From positions 186,001-250,000 of the forward strand of contig NZ_AP022605.1 in assembly GCF_010728155.1 (NCBI RefSeq): a stretch of 64,000 nt of DNA. Direction: 5' to 3'. Below are positions 1 through 7,818 of the stretch, in pieces (positions within the stretch are counted from its first letter, which is position 1; every line of letters begins with the position of its first letter). Origin of the DNA: Mycolicibacterium doricum. Its GTDB lineage: Bacteria; Actinomycetota; Actinomycetes; Mycobacteriales; Mycobacteriaceae. The notes below the pieces were generated by a model. It did not search any database. It saw only the letters and a program-made list of their open reading frames with translations, and was not told the DNA's origin. The translations under genes were made by a program, and so were the position numbers.

Positions 1-662
1 GCGGGGACTGGACCCTCAAACAGCTGTTCCGCCACGTCGGCCGCGGAAACCGCTGGGCCGCCCAGATCGTCGCCGAACGGCGTCACGAACCCCTCGACCC
101 GCGCGAGGTGCGCGACGGCCGGCCACCCGAAGATCAGGCCGCCGCCCTGGACTGGTTGCGCGGTGGCGCGCAGTTGCTCCTCAACGCCGTGGACGGGGTG
201 GGAGCGGGCACCAAGGTGTGGACGTTCCTCGGCCCGCGCGCAGCCGGATGGTGGGTCCGTCGCCGCGTACACGAGATGGCCCTCCACCGCGCGGACGCGG
301 CGCTGGCACTCGGGCAGCCGTTCGACCTGCCGCCCGAACTCGCCGCCGACGCACTCAGCGAATGGATCGAGCTGGCGGCCGTGCAGGCCGGCCGACATGG
401 CCTGCCCATCGAACGGGGCCGCACCCTGCACCTGCACGCGACCGACGACAGCCTCGGCGGTGTGGGGGAGTGGATGATCACCAGCACCGAAGAGGGCATC
501 GACTGGACCCACGAACACGGCAAGGGAGACGTCGCCGTCCGAGGCCCCGTCAAGGACCTGCTGCTGGCCGTGACGCGGCGCCGGGCGCTGGCCGACAGCG
601 GTCTCGAGGCGTTCGGGGCGACCGAGATCTGGGACCGGTGGCTGGAACAGACTCCCTTTTAG
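1..662 (+). CDS. Mycothiol-dependent maleylpyruvate isomerase family protein (5' truncated)
   Basis: The window opens inside this gene. The frame is open from base 3 and ends at TAG 660-662, leaving about 219 residues; the start lies upstream. The visible part begins with a DinB-type stretch (GDWTLKQLFRHVGRGNRW) followed by the WWVRRRVHEMALHRADA segment. In this actinobacterial family the helical DinB half uses a metal and mycothiol in thiol-transfer or isomerisation reactions. The C-terminal part (LHLHATDD, then RGPVKDLLLAV) looks like the SCP2-like half often fused to it. The substrate cannot be told. It lies 20 bp before the NTF2-like gene on the same strand and is probably co-transcribed with it. 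Confidence 0.8.
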   Translation, partial: GDWTLKQLFRHVGRGNRWAAQIVAERRHEPLDPREVRDGRPPEDQAAALDWLRGGAQLLLNAVDGVGAGTKVWTFLGPRAAGWWVRRRVHEMALHRADAALALGQPFDLPPELAADALSEWIELAAVQAGRHGLPIERGRTLHLHATDDSLGGVGEWMITSTEEGIDWTHEHGKGDVAVRGPVKDLLLAVTRRRALADSGLEAFGATEIWDRWLEQTPF

Positions 663-682
663 AGTGGCGTACCTTCACGAAC

Positions 683-1051
683 ATGACCACATCGGAGAAG
701 GCGACCGTGCTCGCCTGGCACGACGCACTCAACGCCCGCGACCTCGACACGCTGCTCGAACTGTCCAGTGACGACATCGAGATCGGCGACGCCCACGGGG
801 CGGCGCAAGGGCATGCGGCACTGCAGGATTGGGCCCGCGCGCTCGACGTCAACGCCGAACCCGGCCGGCTGTACGTCCGTGACGGGGTGGTCGTCGTCGA
901 ACAGCAAATCACCTCGGTGACCGGGGAGATCGGTACCGCCGCCTCCGCCTTCCGTGTCGTCCACGACAAGGTGACGTCGGTGTTTCGGCATTCCGACCTG
1001 GCGTCCGCGCTGGCCGCCACCGAACTCGGCGAAGACGACCTGACCGGCTGA
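683..1051 (+). CDS. SnoaL/NTF2-like small protein
   Basis: A protein of 122 residues starting at ATG 683 ([20 protein letters not shown]). The pattern of a helical N-terminus, an acidic SSDDIEIGD turn and alternating beta strands ([26 protein letters not shown]) fits the cone-shaped SnoaL/NTF2 fold, which in bacteria includes small isomerases, hydrolases and binding proteins. No catalytic pair can be assigned, so the function is unknown. Its stop TGA shares a base with the ATG of rmlA (TGATG at 1049-1053), which implies translational coupling with nucleotide-sugar synthesis. Confidence 0.75.
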   Translation: MTTSEKATVLAWHDALNARDLDTLLELSSDDIEIGDAHGAAQGHAALQDWARALDVNAEPGRLYVRDGVVVVEQQITSVTGEIGTAASAFRVVHDKVTSVFRHSDLASALAATELGEDDLTG

Positions 1052-1914
1052 TGCGGGGGATCATCCTGGCGGGCGGGTCCGGGACCCGGCTGTACCCGAT
1101 CACGCTCGGGGCCAGCAAGCAGCTGCTGCCCGTGTACGACAAACCGCTCATCTACTATCCGCTGTCCACGCTCATCATGGCCGGCATCCGAGACATCCAG
1201 GTGATCACCACCGCCGCCGACGCCCCGGCGTTTCACCGATTGCTCGGTGACGGTTCGCATTTCGGCGTCAACCTGACCTACGCCGTCCAGGACCAGCCCG
1301 ACGGGCTCGCGCAGGCTTTCGTGATCGGCGCCGACCACATCGGCACCGACTCCGTCGCACTGGTATTGGGGGACAACATCTTCTACGGCCCCGGCCTCGG
1401 CACCAGCCTGCGCCGCTTCCACGACGTCAGCGGCGGCGCCATCTTCGCGTACTGGGTGGCCAACCCGTCGGCCTACGGGGTGGTGGACTTCGGCGCCGAC
1501 GGCACCGCCCTGTCGCTCGAGGAGAAACCCGCGACACCGAAATCGCACTACGCGGTGCCCGGGCTGTACTTCTACGACAACGACGTCGTCGAGATCGCCC
1601 GGTCGCTGCAGAAGTCCGCGCGTGGCGAGTACGAGATCACCGAGATCAACCAGCGTTACCTGGACCGCGGACGGCTCAGCGTGGAGGTCCTGGCGCGCGG
1701 GACCGCCTGGCTCGACACCGGCACGTTCGACTCGCTGCTCGACGCCAGCGACTACGTGCGCACCATCGAACGCCGCCAAGGGCTGAAGATCTCGGTGCCC
1801 GAGGAGGTGGCCTGGCGCGTGGGGTTCATCGACGACGCGCAGTTGGCCGCCCGCGGGCAGACGCTGCTCAAGTCCGGGTACGGCGCGTATCTGCTGGAAC
1901 TGCTCGACCGCTGA
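1051..1914 (+). CDS. rmlA: Glucose-1-phosphate thymidylyltransferase RmlA
   Basis: A 287-residue cytosolic enzyme that joins dTTP and glucose-1-phosphate to dTDP-glucose. This is the first step of dTDP-rhamnose synthesis, and rhamnose links mycobacterial arabinogalactan to peptidoglycan. The N-terminal nucleotide-binding signature GGSGTRLYP is at residues 8-16, followed by [18 protein letters not shown], both diagnostic of the RmlA family. Further family blocks are [20 protein letters not shown] and [10 protein letters not shown]. Length and motifs match a full-length enzyme. The ATG overlaps the upstream stop. Confidence 0.95.
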   Translation: MRGIILAGGSGTRLYPITLGASKQLLPVYDKPLIYYPLSTLIMAGIRDIQVITTAADAPAFHRLLGDGSHFGVNLTYAVQDQPDGLAQAFVIGADHIGTDSVALVLGDNIFYGPGLGTSLRRFHDVSGGAIFAYWVANPSAYGVVDFGADGTALSLEEKPATPKSHYAVPGLYFYDNDVVEIARSLQKSARGEYEITEINQRYLDRGRLSVEVLARGTAWLDTGTFDSLLDASDYVRTIERRQGLKISVPEEVAWRVGFIDDAQLAARGQTLLKSGYGAYLLELLDR

Positions 1915-2006
1915 TCAGGGCAGCCCGGCGAGCACCGGGATCGTCGACCGGTTGCTCGAAGGTGTACGCCGCGGCGCCGGTAGAGGTCGCCACGATGACC
2001 GGTGGG

Positions 2007-3239
2007 CTAGTGACGGTCGGCCCGTGGCGTCGCCAGCACCGCAGCGATCCCCGTCGTCAGCGGAACCGACAGCGCCAGCGCGATACCGCCGACCGCAGAC
2101 CGCGCGATCTCGATGGCCACGCTCTCACTGGTGAGCACGTCGACCAGCGCGCGGTTGGCGACGCTGAACAACAGCAGCAGCGGCAACGCGCTGCCGGCGT
2201 AGGCGAGCACCAGCGTGTACACCGTGCTCGCGATGTGGTCCCGCCCCACCCGCATCGCGCCGACGAACACCGCCCGCCGCGAACTGCCCTCGAGTTCGGC
2301 CAGTTCGAACGCCGTCGAGGCCTGCGTGACCGTCACGTCGTTGAGCACACCGAGCGAGCCGATGATGAACCCGGCCAGCAGTAGACCGGTGATCGACACG
2401 TTACCCAGATACGCCGCGACCTCGTTGTTCTGATCCTCCGACAGCCCGGTGAGATGGGCGATCCCGATCGAGCCCCAGGACAGGACGGCCGCCAGCAGCA
2501 GCGAGGTCAGCGTGCCGAGCAGGGCCGCGCTGGTGCGCAGGCTGACACCGTGCGCCAGATAGATCACCGCGTAGAGGATCATCGCGGACGCCACCAGTGC
2601 GACCGGGACGGCCGACGCGCCGTCGCGCAGGGCGGGCAGCAGGAACACGACCAGCACCGCGAATGCGACCACGATCCCCACCAGCGCCCGCAGACCCCGC
2701 CAGCGTGCAACCGCCACGACCACGACCGCGAAGGCGGCGGCCAACAGGGAAAGCGGCCACCCGCGCGCGTAGTCGTAGAACGTGTAGGTGGTGGCACCGC
2801 CCTGGCTCACCTGACGGCTGAGCCGGATGTCGTCACCGGCGGCCAGCTGCGGCTGGCCGGGACCGCCGCTGAACTCCAGCAGCGTGTTGGCGCCCTTGTT
2901 GGGCCCCGAGTCGATCGCGACCAGCACCTGCACACATTGGGACCCGTCGCTGGGCGTCGGCGCCGGGTCGACGGTGAGCACCTGGCCCGCCGACGGACTG
3001 CCGCAGGACGCCAGGCTGGTGGCGCGCACCTGCCCGGCTTCGGTCGTCACCGCACCGCCCTCGGCGTTCTGGAACGGCAGCGGGATGTCGGCCTTCTGCT
3101 GGCTGGGCCACAGCAGCACCGCGCCGACCGACACCGCGATACCGATCAGCACCAGCAACCCGACGACGATCCTGGCGGCGAGCGGGCCCAGCGGCGACGG
3201 GCCGCTCAGCGAGTGTGAATGCGCGTGGGAGTGGGACAC
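2007..3239 (-). CDS. YibE/F family multipass membrane protein
   Basis: A 410-residue protein starting at GTG 3239 with a His/Ser-rich head (MSHSHAHSHSL). A first membrane helix is at about residues 20-45, followed by an extracytoplasmic stretch of about 115 residues. At least six further helices follow (for example LSLLAAAFAVVVVAVA, GLLLAGFIIGSLGVLNDV, VGGIALALSVPLTTG). The GVLNDVTVTQAS block is characteristic of the YibE/F family, whose role is not established. The start is 3 bp after the stop of the upstream aminotransferase gene on the same strand, so the two are almost certainly one operon. Confidence 0.85.
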   Translation of the reverse strand: MSHSHAHSHSLSGPSPLGPLAARIVVGLLVLIGIAVSVGAVLLWPSQQKADIPLPFQNAEGGAVTTEAGQVRATSLASCGSPSAGQVLTVDPAPTPSDGSQCVQVLVAIDSGPNKGANTLLEFSGGPGQPQLAAGDDIRLSRQVSQGGATTYTFYDYARGWPLSLLAAAFAVVVVAVARWRGLRALVGIVVAFAVLVVFLLPALRDGASAVPVALVASAMILYAVIYLAHGVSLRTSAALLGTLTSLLLAAVLSWGSIGIAHLTGLSEDQNNEVAAYLGNVSITGLLLAGFIIGSLGVLNDVTVTQASTAFELAELEGSSRRAVFVGAMRVGRDHIASTVYTLVLAYAGSALPLLLLFSVANRALVDVLTSESVAIEIARSAVGGIALALSVPLTTGIAAVLATPRADRH

Positions 3240-3242
3240 CCG

Positions 3243-4547
3243 CTACTGCCGGTAGCTGACCAGGAAGTTGCCGAGACGTTCGATGGCGTTGGCCAGGTCA
3301 CGGGCCCACGGCAACGTCACGATGCGCAGGTGATCCGGTGTGGCCCAGTTGAAGCCGGTGCCCTGGGTGACCAGGATCTTCTCCTGCAGCAGCAGGTCGA
3401 GCACCAGTTGTTCGTCGTCGTGGATGTCGTAGACCTCGGGGTCCAGCCGGGGGAACGCGTACAGCGCGCCCTGCGGTTTCACGCACGAGACACCGGGGAT
3501 CTCGTTGAGCTTCGCCCATGCCACGTCGCGCTGCTCGAGCAGCCGGCCGCCGGGCAGGACCAGATCGTCGATGCTCTGGTGTCCACCGAGCGCGACCTGA
3601 ATGGCATGCTGCGCGGGGACGTTCGGGCACAGCCGCATGTTGGCCAGCAGGCTGATGCCCTCGATGAAACTGCTCGCGTGCTCCTTGGGGCCGGTGATGA
3701 CCAGCCAGCCCGACCGGTAACCCGCCACCCGGTAGGCCTTCGACAGCCCGTTGAACGTCAACGTGAGCACGTCGGGCGCGACCGAGGCCATCGCGATGTG
3801 TTCGGCGTCGTCGTAGAGGATCTTGTCGTAGATCTCGTCGGCCAACAGCAACAGCTGGTGCTTGCGCGCCAGCTCGGCAATCTGCTCGAGCACCTCGCGG
3901 CTGTAGACGGCGCCCGTCGGGTTGTTCGGGTTGATCACGACCAGCGCCTTGGTGCGGTCGGTGATCTTGGACTCGAGGTCGGCGATGTCGGGCTGCCACC
4001 CCTGCGTCTCGTCGCACAGGTAGTGCACCGGGGTGCCGCCCGCCAGCGAGCACGACGCCGTCCACAGCGGATAGTCCGGCGCCGGGATCAGCACCTGATC
4101 GCCGTTGTCCAGCAGCGCCTGCAGCGTCATCGTGATCAGTTCCGAGACGCCGTTGCCGAGGTACACGTCGTCGACGTCGAACCGCGGGAAGCCGTCGACG
4201 AGTTCGTAGCGGGTGAAGACCGCGCGGCGCGCGGGCATGATGCCCTTGGAGTCGGAGTAGCCCTGCGCATACGGCAACGCCTGGATGATGTCGCGCATGA
4301 TGACGTCGGGCGCCTCGAAGCCGAACGGCGCCGGATTTCCGATGTTCAGCTTGAGGATGCGGTGGCCCTCGGCCTCCAGCCGGGACGCGTGCTCGTGTAC
4401 CGGGCCGCGGATCTCGTAGAGGACGTCCTGCAGTTTCGACGACTGCGTGAACGTGCGGGGCCGCTGCTGATGGCTCTGGGCGTGCCAAGTCCGCTCGGCA
4501 GGGGTCTGAGGCATGGTCACGTCATCCATGGTGGCATTGCCGTCCAC
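3243..4547 (-). CDS. aspC: PLP-dependent aminotransferase (AspC/AlaA type)
   Basis: A 434-residue class I aminotransferase. Family landmarks are NPNNPTG at 206-212, ADEIY at 236-240 and the Schiff-base lysine in GLSKAYRVAGYRSGW (Lys270). It is the counterpart of the M. tuberculosis gene Rv0337c, annotated aspC; closely related enzymes (AlaA) make alanine from pyruvate and glutamate, so the main substrate is uncertain. The GTG at 4547 gives an N-terminus resembling what I recall of Rv0337c. ATGs at 4529 and 4514 are alternatives. The YibE/F gene follows 3 bp downstream. Confidence 0.92.
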   Translation of the reverse strand: MDGNATMDDVTMPQTPAERTWHAQSHQQRPRTFTQSSKLQDVLYEIRGPVHEHASRLEAEGHRILKLNIGNPAPFGFEAPDVIMRDIIQALPYAQGYSDSKGIMPARRAVFTRYELVDGFPRFDVDDVYLGNGVSELITMTLQALLDNGDQVLIPAPDYPLWTASCSLAGGTPVHYLCDETQGWQPDIADLESKITDRTKALVVINPNNPTGAVYSREVLEQIAELARKHQLLLLADEIYDKILYDDAEHIAMASVAPDVLTLTFNGLSKAYRVAGYRSGWLVITGPKEHASSFIEGISLLANMRLCPNVPAQHAIQVALGGHQSIDDLVLPGGRLLEQRDVAWAKLNEIPGVSCVKPQGALYAFPRLDPEVYDIHDDEQLVLDLLLQEKILVTQGTGFNWATPDHLRIVTLPWARDLANAIERLGNFLVSYRQ

Positions 4548-4664
4548 TCATTTTGAAATCCACGCAGGGAGCGGCTACGCACGACTCACCGAGAGGTTCA
4601 TGAGCTCGGGCCGTTCGTCGCCGAAATCGTCGGGCTCAACACGATCTCGACATGGCGCCCCGGG

Positions 4665-7600
4665 TCAGCGCTTCCCTGGGCGGCGGGCGCCCTTGGCGAT
4701 GCCCAGACCCTTCACCGGCGGTTCGTCGCCCACGACACGGGCGTCGCCGGTGCCGGCTGCGGACTCCGGCTGTGCCGGCCGCTCGGCCTCGGCCTCGGGC
4801 GCTGATTCCGTGGTGGGCTCATCGGCTGGCTTCGCCGCCGGTGCGGGCGCCTTCTTCTTCGCACCCGGACGGCGCGCGCCGGAGGCGATGCCCAATCCCT
4901 TGACCTCTGGCTCCGGCTTGCTCGCCAGGCCCAGATCCGAATCGGCGCTGTCCGCGGCCTCCGTGCCGGCCGCTGCCTTGTCCGGGTCCACGTTCGGCGG
5001 CTGGACGACCGTTCCAGCGCCCTCGTTCGGCGACGCCTCGGCGGGTGCCTTCTTCGCGCCCGGACGTCGAGCGCCGGCGGCGATCCCCAGTCCCTTCGCC
5101 GGTGCTGCGGCGGGCGCCTCGGTGGTTTCGGCCTTGGCCTCGGTGGTCCCAGCCTTGGCTTGCGCCGGCGCTGCCGCGGTCTTCTTCGCACCGGGACGCT
5201 TGGCGCCACCCGCGAGTCCCAGTCCGGTGACGGGTTTGGCGCCCGGCTGGGCCGGCGATTCTGCCTGGGCCGGCTGTGCCGGCTGGGCCGGCTGGGCCGG
5301 CGATTCTGCCTGGGCCGGCGCTTTCGACTCCTCGGCGGGCGCCTTCTCGGGCGCCGTTGCCGGTGCGGCCGCCGCGGCCTTGGCCGCGCGTTCCTCGGCC
5401 TCCTTGGCTGCGGTGCCCTTCTCGGGCAGTGTGACGGTGCTCGTGTCGAGCGACCCGAGCAGCAGCTGCGCGACGTCGAGCACCTCGACCTTCTCGATGT
5501 CCCTGGCGGCGGCGACCTCGTCGACACCGTCGGTCATCATCACGCGGCAGAACGGGCAGCCGGTCGCGATCCGTGACGCGCCGGTGTCGATCGCCTCTTC
5601 GGTGCGTTCGGTGTTGACGCGCTTGCCGATGTGCTCTTCCATCCACATCCGTGCACCGCCGGCACCACAGCACAGGCCGCGGTCGGCGTGGCGCGGCATC
5701 TCGGTCAGCGTCGCTCCGGAGGCGCCGATCAGCTCGCGCGGAGCTTCGTAGACCTTGTTGTGCCGGCCCAGGTAGCAGGGGTCGTGGTAGGTGATGTCCG
5801 GCCCGTTCGCGCCGTCGCCGCCGACGGGGGTGACCGGCACCAACTTCTTGTCCCGGATCAGCCGGTTGAGCAGTTGGGTGTGGTGCAGCACGGTGTAGTT
5901 GCCGCCCACCTGTGGGTATTCGCGACCCAGGGTGTTGAAACAGTGCGGGCAGGTGACGACGACCTTGCGATCGACCCGCTCGACACCCTCGAATAGGTCG
6001 TTGAGCGTCTCGACATTCTGCGCGGCGAGCTGCTGGAACAGGAACTCGTTGCCGGAGCGGCGGGCCGAGTCGCCGTTGCAGGTCTCGCCCTCGCCGAGCA
6101 CCAGGTACTTGACGCCGGCGATCGCCAAGAGTTCGGCCACCGCCTTCGTGGTCTTCTTCGCACGGTCCTCGTAGGCGCCGGCGCAGCCCACCCAGAACAG
6201 GTACTCGTAGCCCTCGAAGGACTCGACGTCCTTGCCGAACACCGGAACGTCGAAGTCCACCTCGTCGATCCAGTTGGTGCGGTCCTTGGCGTTCTGACCC
6301 CACGGGTTGCCCTTGGTCTCCAGGTTCTTGAACAGGACGCCGAGCTCACCGGGGAACTCGGATTCCATCATCACCTGGTAGCGCCGCATGTCGACGATGT
6401 GGTCGATGTGCTCGATGTCCACCGGGCATTGCTCGACGCAGGCGCCGCAGGTGGTGCACGACCACAGCACGTCGGGATCGATGACACCGCCTTGCTCTTC
6501 GGTGCCCACCAGCGGGCGGGTGGCCTGCTCCGGGCCGGAGCCGAGGATGCGCTCGAAGCCCGATTCGGGGACATGGTCGTGAGACTGCTTTTCGGAGTGC
6601 TTCTCGCCGCGGGCCTCTTCGCCGAGACCGCCCGCGGGGGTGTTCTCCAGCGGCGACTCCTTGTCGCCGAGGATGTACGGCGCCTTGGCGAACAGGTGGT
6701 CGCGCAGGTTCATGATCACGAGCTTGGGCGACAGCGGCTTGCCGGTGTTCCACGCCGGGCACTGCGATTGGCAACGCCCGCATTCGGTGCACGTGGTGAA
6801 GTCGAGGTAGGCCTTCCAGGTGAAGTCTTCGATCTTGCCGCGGCCCAGTTGTGCGTCCTCGGGGGGATCCTCGAAGTCGATCAGCTCGCCCTTGTACTCG
6901 ATGGGCAGCAACGGGCCGAGGGCGTCGGGCAGCCGCTTGAAGGTGACGTTGATGGGCGCAAGGCCGATGTGCAGGTGCTTGGAGTGCAGCACGATCAGCA
7001 GGAAGATCAGCATGACCCCGATGTGCAGCAGCAGCGCGATGGTCTCGACCCACTCGTTGACGTCGTGACCGAGTGGGCTGAGCACCCATCCCATGAAGTG
7101 GGAGAAGAACGCGCCGTTGCCGTAGGGAAGGTTGCCGAGGTCGGCGGCGGCGCCGCGGACCAGGGCGTAGGTCCAGATGACGTTGAAGATCATGAACAGG
7201 ATCAGCCAGGCGCCGCCGGTGTGCGATCCGTAGAACCGCGAGTCGCGGCCGTGCTGCTTGGGCTCCTGCCTCACCCGGATGATCGCGAAGGTGATGATGC
7301 CGAGCAGGACCGCGACGGCGAAGAAGTCCTGCAGAAAGCCGAGCGCGTCCCACGTGCCGATGATCGGGAGGTGGAAGTCGTGGTCGAACAGCAGGCCGTA
7401 GGCCTCCAGGTAGACCGTCGCGAGGATGAAGAAGCCCCACATCGTGAAGAAGTGCGCGATGCCGGGGATCGACCAGCGCAGCAGCCGGGTCTGGCCGAAG
7501 ACCTCTTCGAATTGCGTGGTGATGCGCTTGCCGAGGTTGTCCTTGCGGTTGTTGGCCTCGCTGGTCGGCGCGCCGGACCGGATCAGCTTCGTCAGCCACA

Positions 7601-7682
7601 GCACGCGTTTTGCGGCGAGCGCGACCACGATGCCGGTCATCAGCAACCCGACGACGAGTCGGATCATAATCTGCGTATCCAC
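4665..7682 (-). CDS. etfD: EtfD-type membrane iron-sulfur reductase with repetitive C-terminal tail
   Basis: A 1005-residue protein. Five to six membrane helices lie in residues 5-235, like a cytochrome b/NarI-type anchor. Two 4Fe-4S clusters follow (CTECGRCQSQC at 298-308 and CTTCGACVEQCP at 409-420), then heterodisulfide-reductase CCG domains (GCAGAYED near 499, DPCYLGRH near 634, GLCCGAGG at 669-676). Its M. tuberculosis counterpart, Rv0338c, has been described as EtfD, passing electrons from electron-transfer flavoprotein to the menaquinone pool during fatty-acid oxidation. The last ~250 residues are Ala/Pro/Lys/Glu rich with four GLG[IL]AxGA[RK]RPG modules. Start GTG 7682 has a GGGAGG ribosome site about 6 bases upstream; ATG 7667 is an alternative. 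Confidence 0.9.
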   Translation of the reverse strand: MDTQIMIRLVVGLLMTGIVVALAAKRVLWLTKLIRSGAPTSEANNRKDNLGKRITTQFEEVFGQTRLLRWSIPGIAHFFTMWGFFILATVYLEAYGLLFDHDFHLPIIGTWDALGFLQDFFAVAVLLGIITFAIIRVRQEPKQHGRDSRFYGSHTGGAWLILFMIFNVIWTYALVRGAAADLGNLPYGNGAFFSHFMGWVLSPLGHDVNEWVETIALLLHIGVMLIFLLIVLHSKHLHIGLAPINVTFKRLPDALGPLLPIEYKGELIDFEDPPEDAQLGRGKIEDFTWKAYLDFTTCTECGRCQSQCPAWNTGKPLSPKLVIMNLRDHLFAKAPYILGDKESPLENTPAGGLGEEARGEKHSEKQSHDHVPESGFERILGSGPEQATRPLVGTEEQGGVIDPDVLWSCTTCGACVEQCPVDIEHIDHIVDMRRYQVMMESEFPGELGVLFKNLETKGNPWGQNAKDRTNWIDEVDFDVPVFGKDVESFEGYEYLFWVGCAGAYEDRAKKTTKAVAELLAIAGVKYLVLGEGETCNGDSARRSGNEFLFQQLAAQNVETLNDLFEGVERVDRKVVVTCPHCFNTLGREYPQVGGNYTVLHHTQLLNRLIRDKKLVPVTPVGGDGANGPDITYHDPCYLGRHNKVYEAPRELIGASGATLTEMPRHADRGLCCGAGGARMWMEEHIGKRVNTERTEEAIDTGASRIATGCPFCRVMMTDGVDEVAAARDIEKVEVLDVAQLLLGSLDTSTVTLPEKGTAAKEAEERAAKAAAAAPATAPEKAPAEESKAPAQAESPAQPAQPAQPAQAESPAQPGAKPVTGLGLAGGAKRPGAKKTAAAPAQAKAGTTEAKAETTEAPAAAPAKGLGIAAGARRPGAKKAPAEASPNEGAGTVVQPPNVDPDKAAAGTEAADSADSDLGLASKPEPEVKGLGIASGARRPGAKKKAPAPAAKPADEPTTESAPEAEAERPAQPESAAGTGDARVVGDEPPVKGLGIAKGARRPGKR

Positions 7683-7700
7683 GCGCGGCCTCCCGGTGTG

Positions 7701-7745
7701 AAGTTACCCAAGAGTAACTTAGACTAAGTTACCCCTCGGTAACTT
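7701..7745. promoter_or_regulatory. Two tandem 20-bp dyads, probable operator of etfD
   Basis: Two copies of AAGTTAC-N6-GTAACTT lie at 7701-7720 and 7726-7745, separated by 5 bp, so their centres are 25 bp apart. The first begins 19 bp upstream of the etfD GTG. Perfect 7-bp arms in both copies with divergent spacers are typical of a dimeric repressor site. The size suits a TetR-family protein, but the regulator cannot be named from sequence. The stretch from 7683 to 7818 holds nothing else I can identify. Confidence 0.75.
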
Positions 7746-7818
7746 AGGCTCGATCCTGTTCATAGTGACACCACCGGCATGAAGGCCGCTACGAAGGCTG
7801 CCCTAACCCGCCGTTCGG

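Noticed and set aside
683..2134. Frames on the minus strand and in other phases across the NTF2-like gene and rmlA
   Set aside because: They are shadows of rmlA and its neighbour, without start signals or recognisable folds.
3219..4556. Long open frame (445 codons) on the plus strand opposite the aminotransferase gene
   Set aside because: It is the mirror of a well-supported gene; its translation is low in family motifs and rich in Arg/Val/Gly, as antisense frames are in GC-rich DNA.
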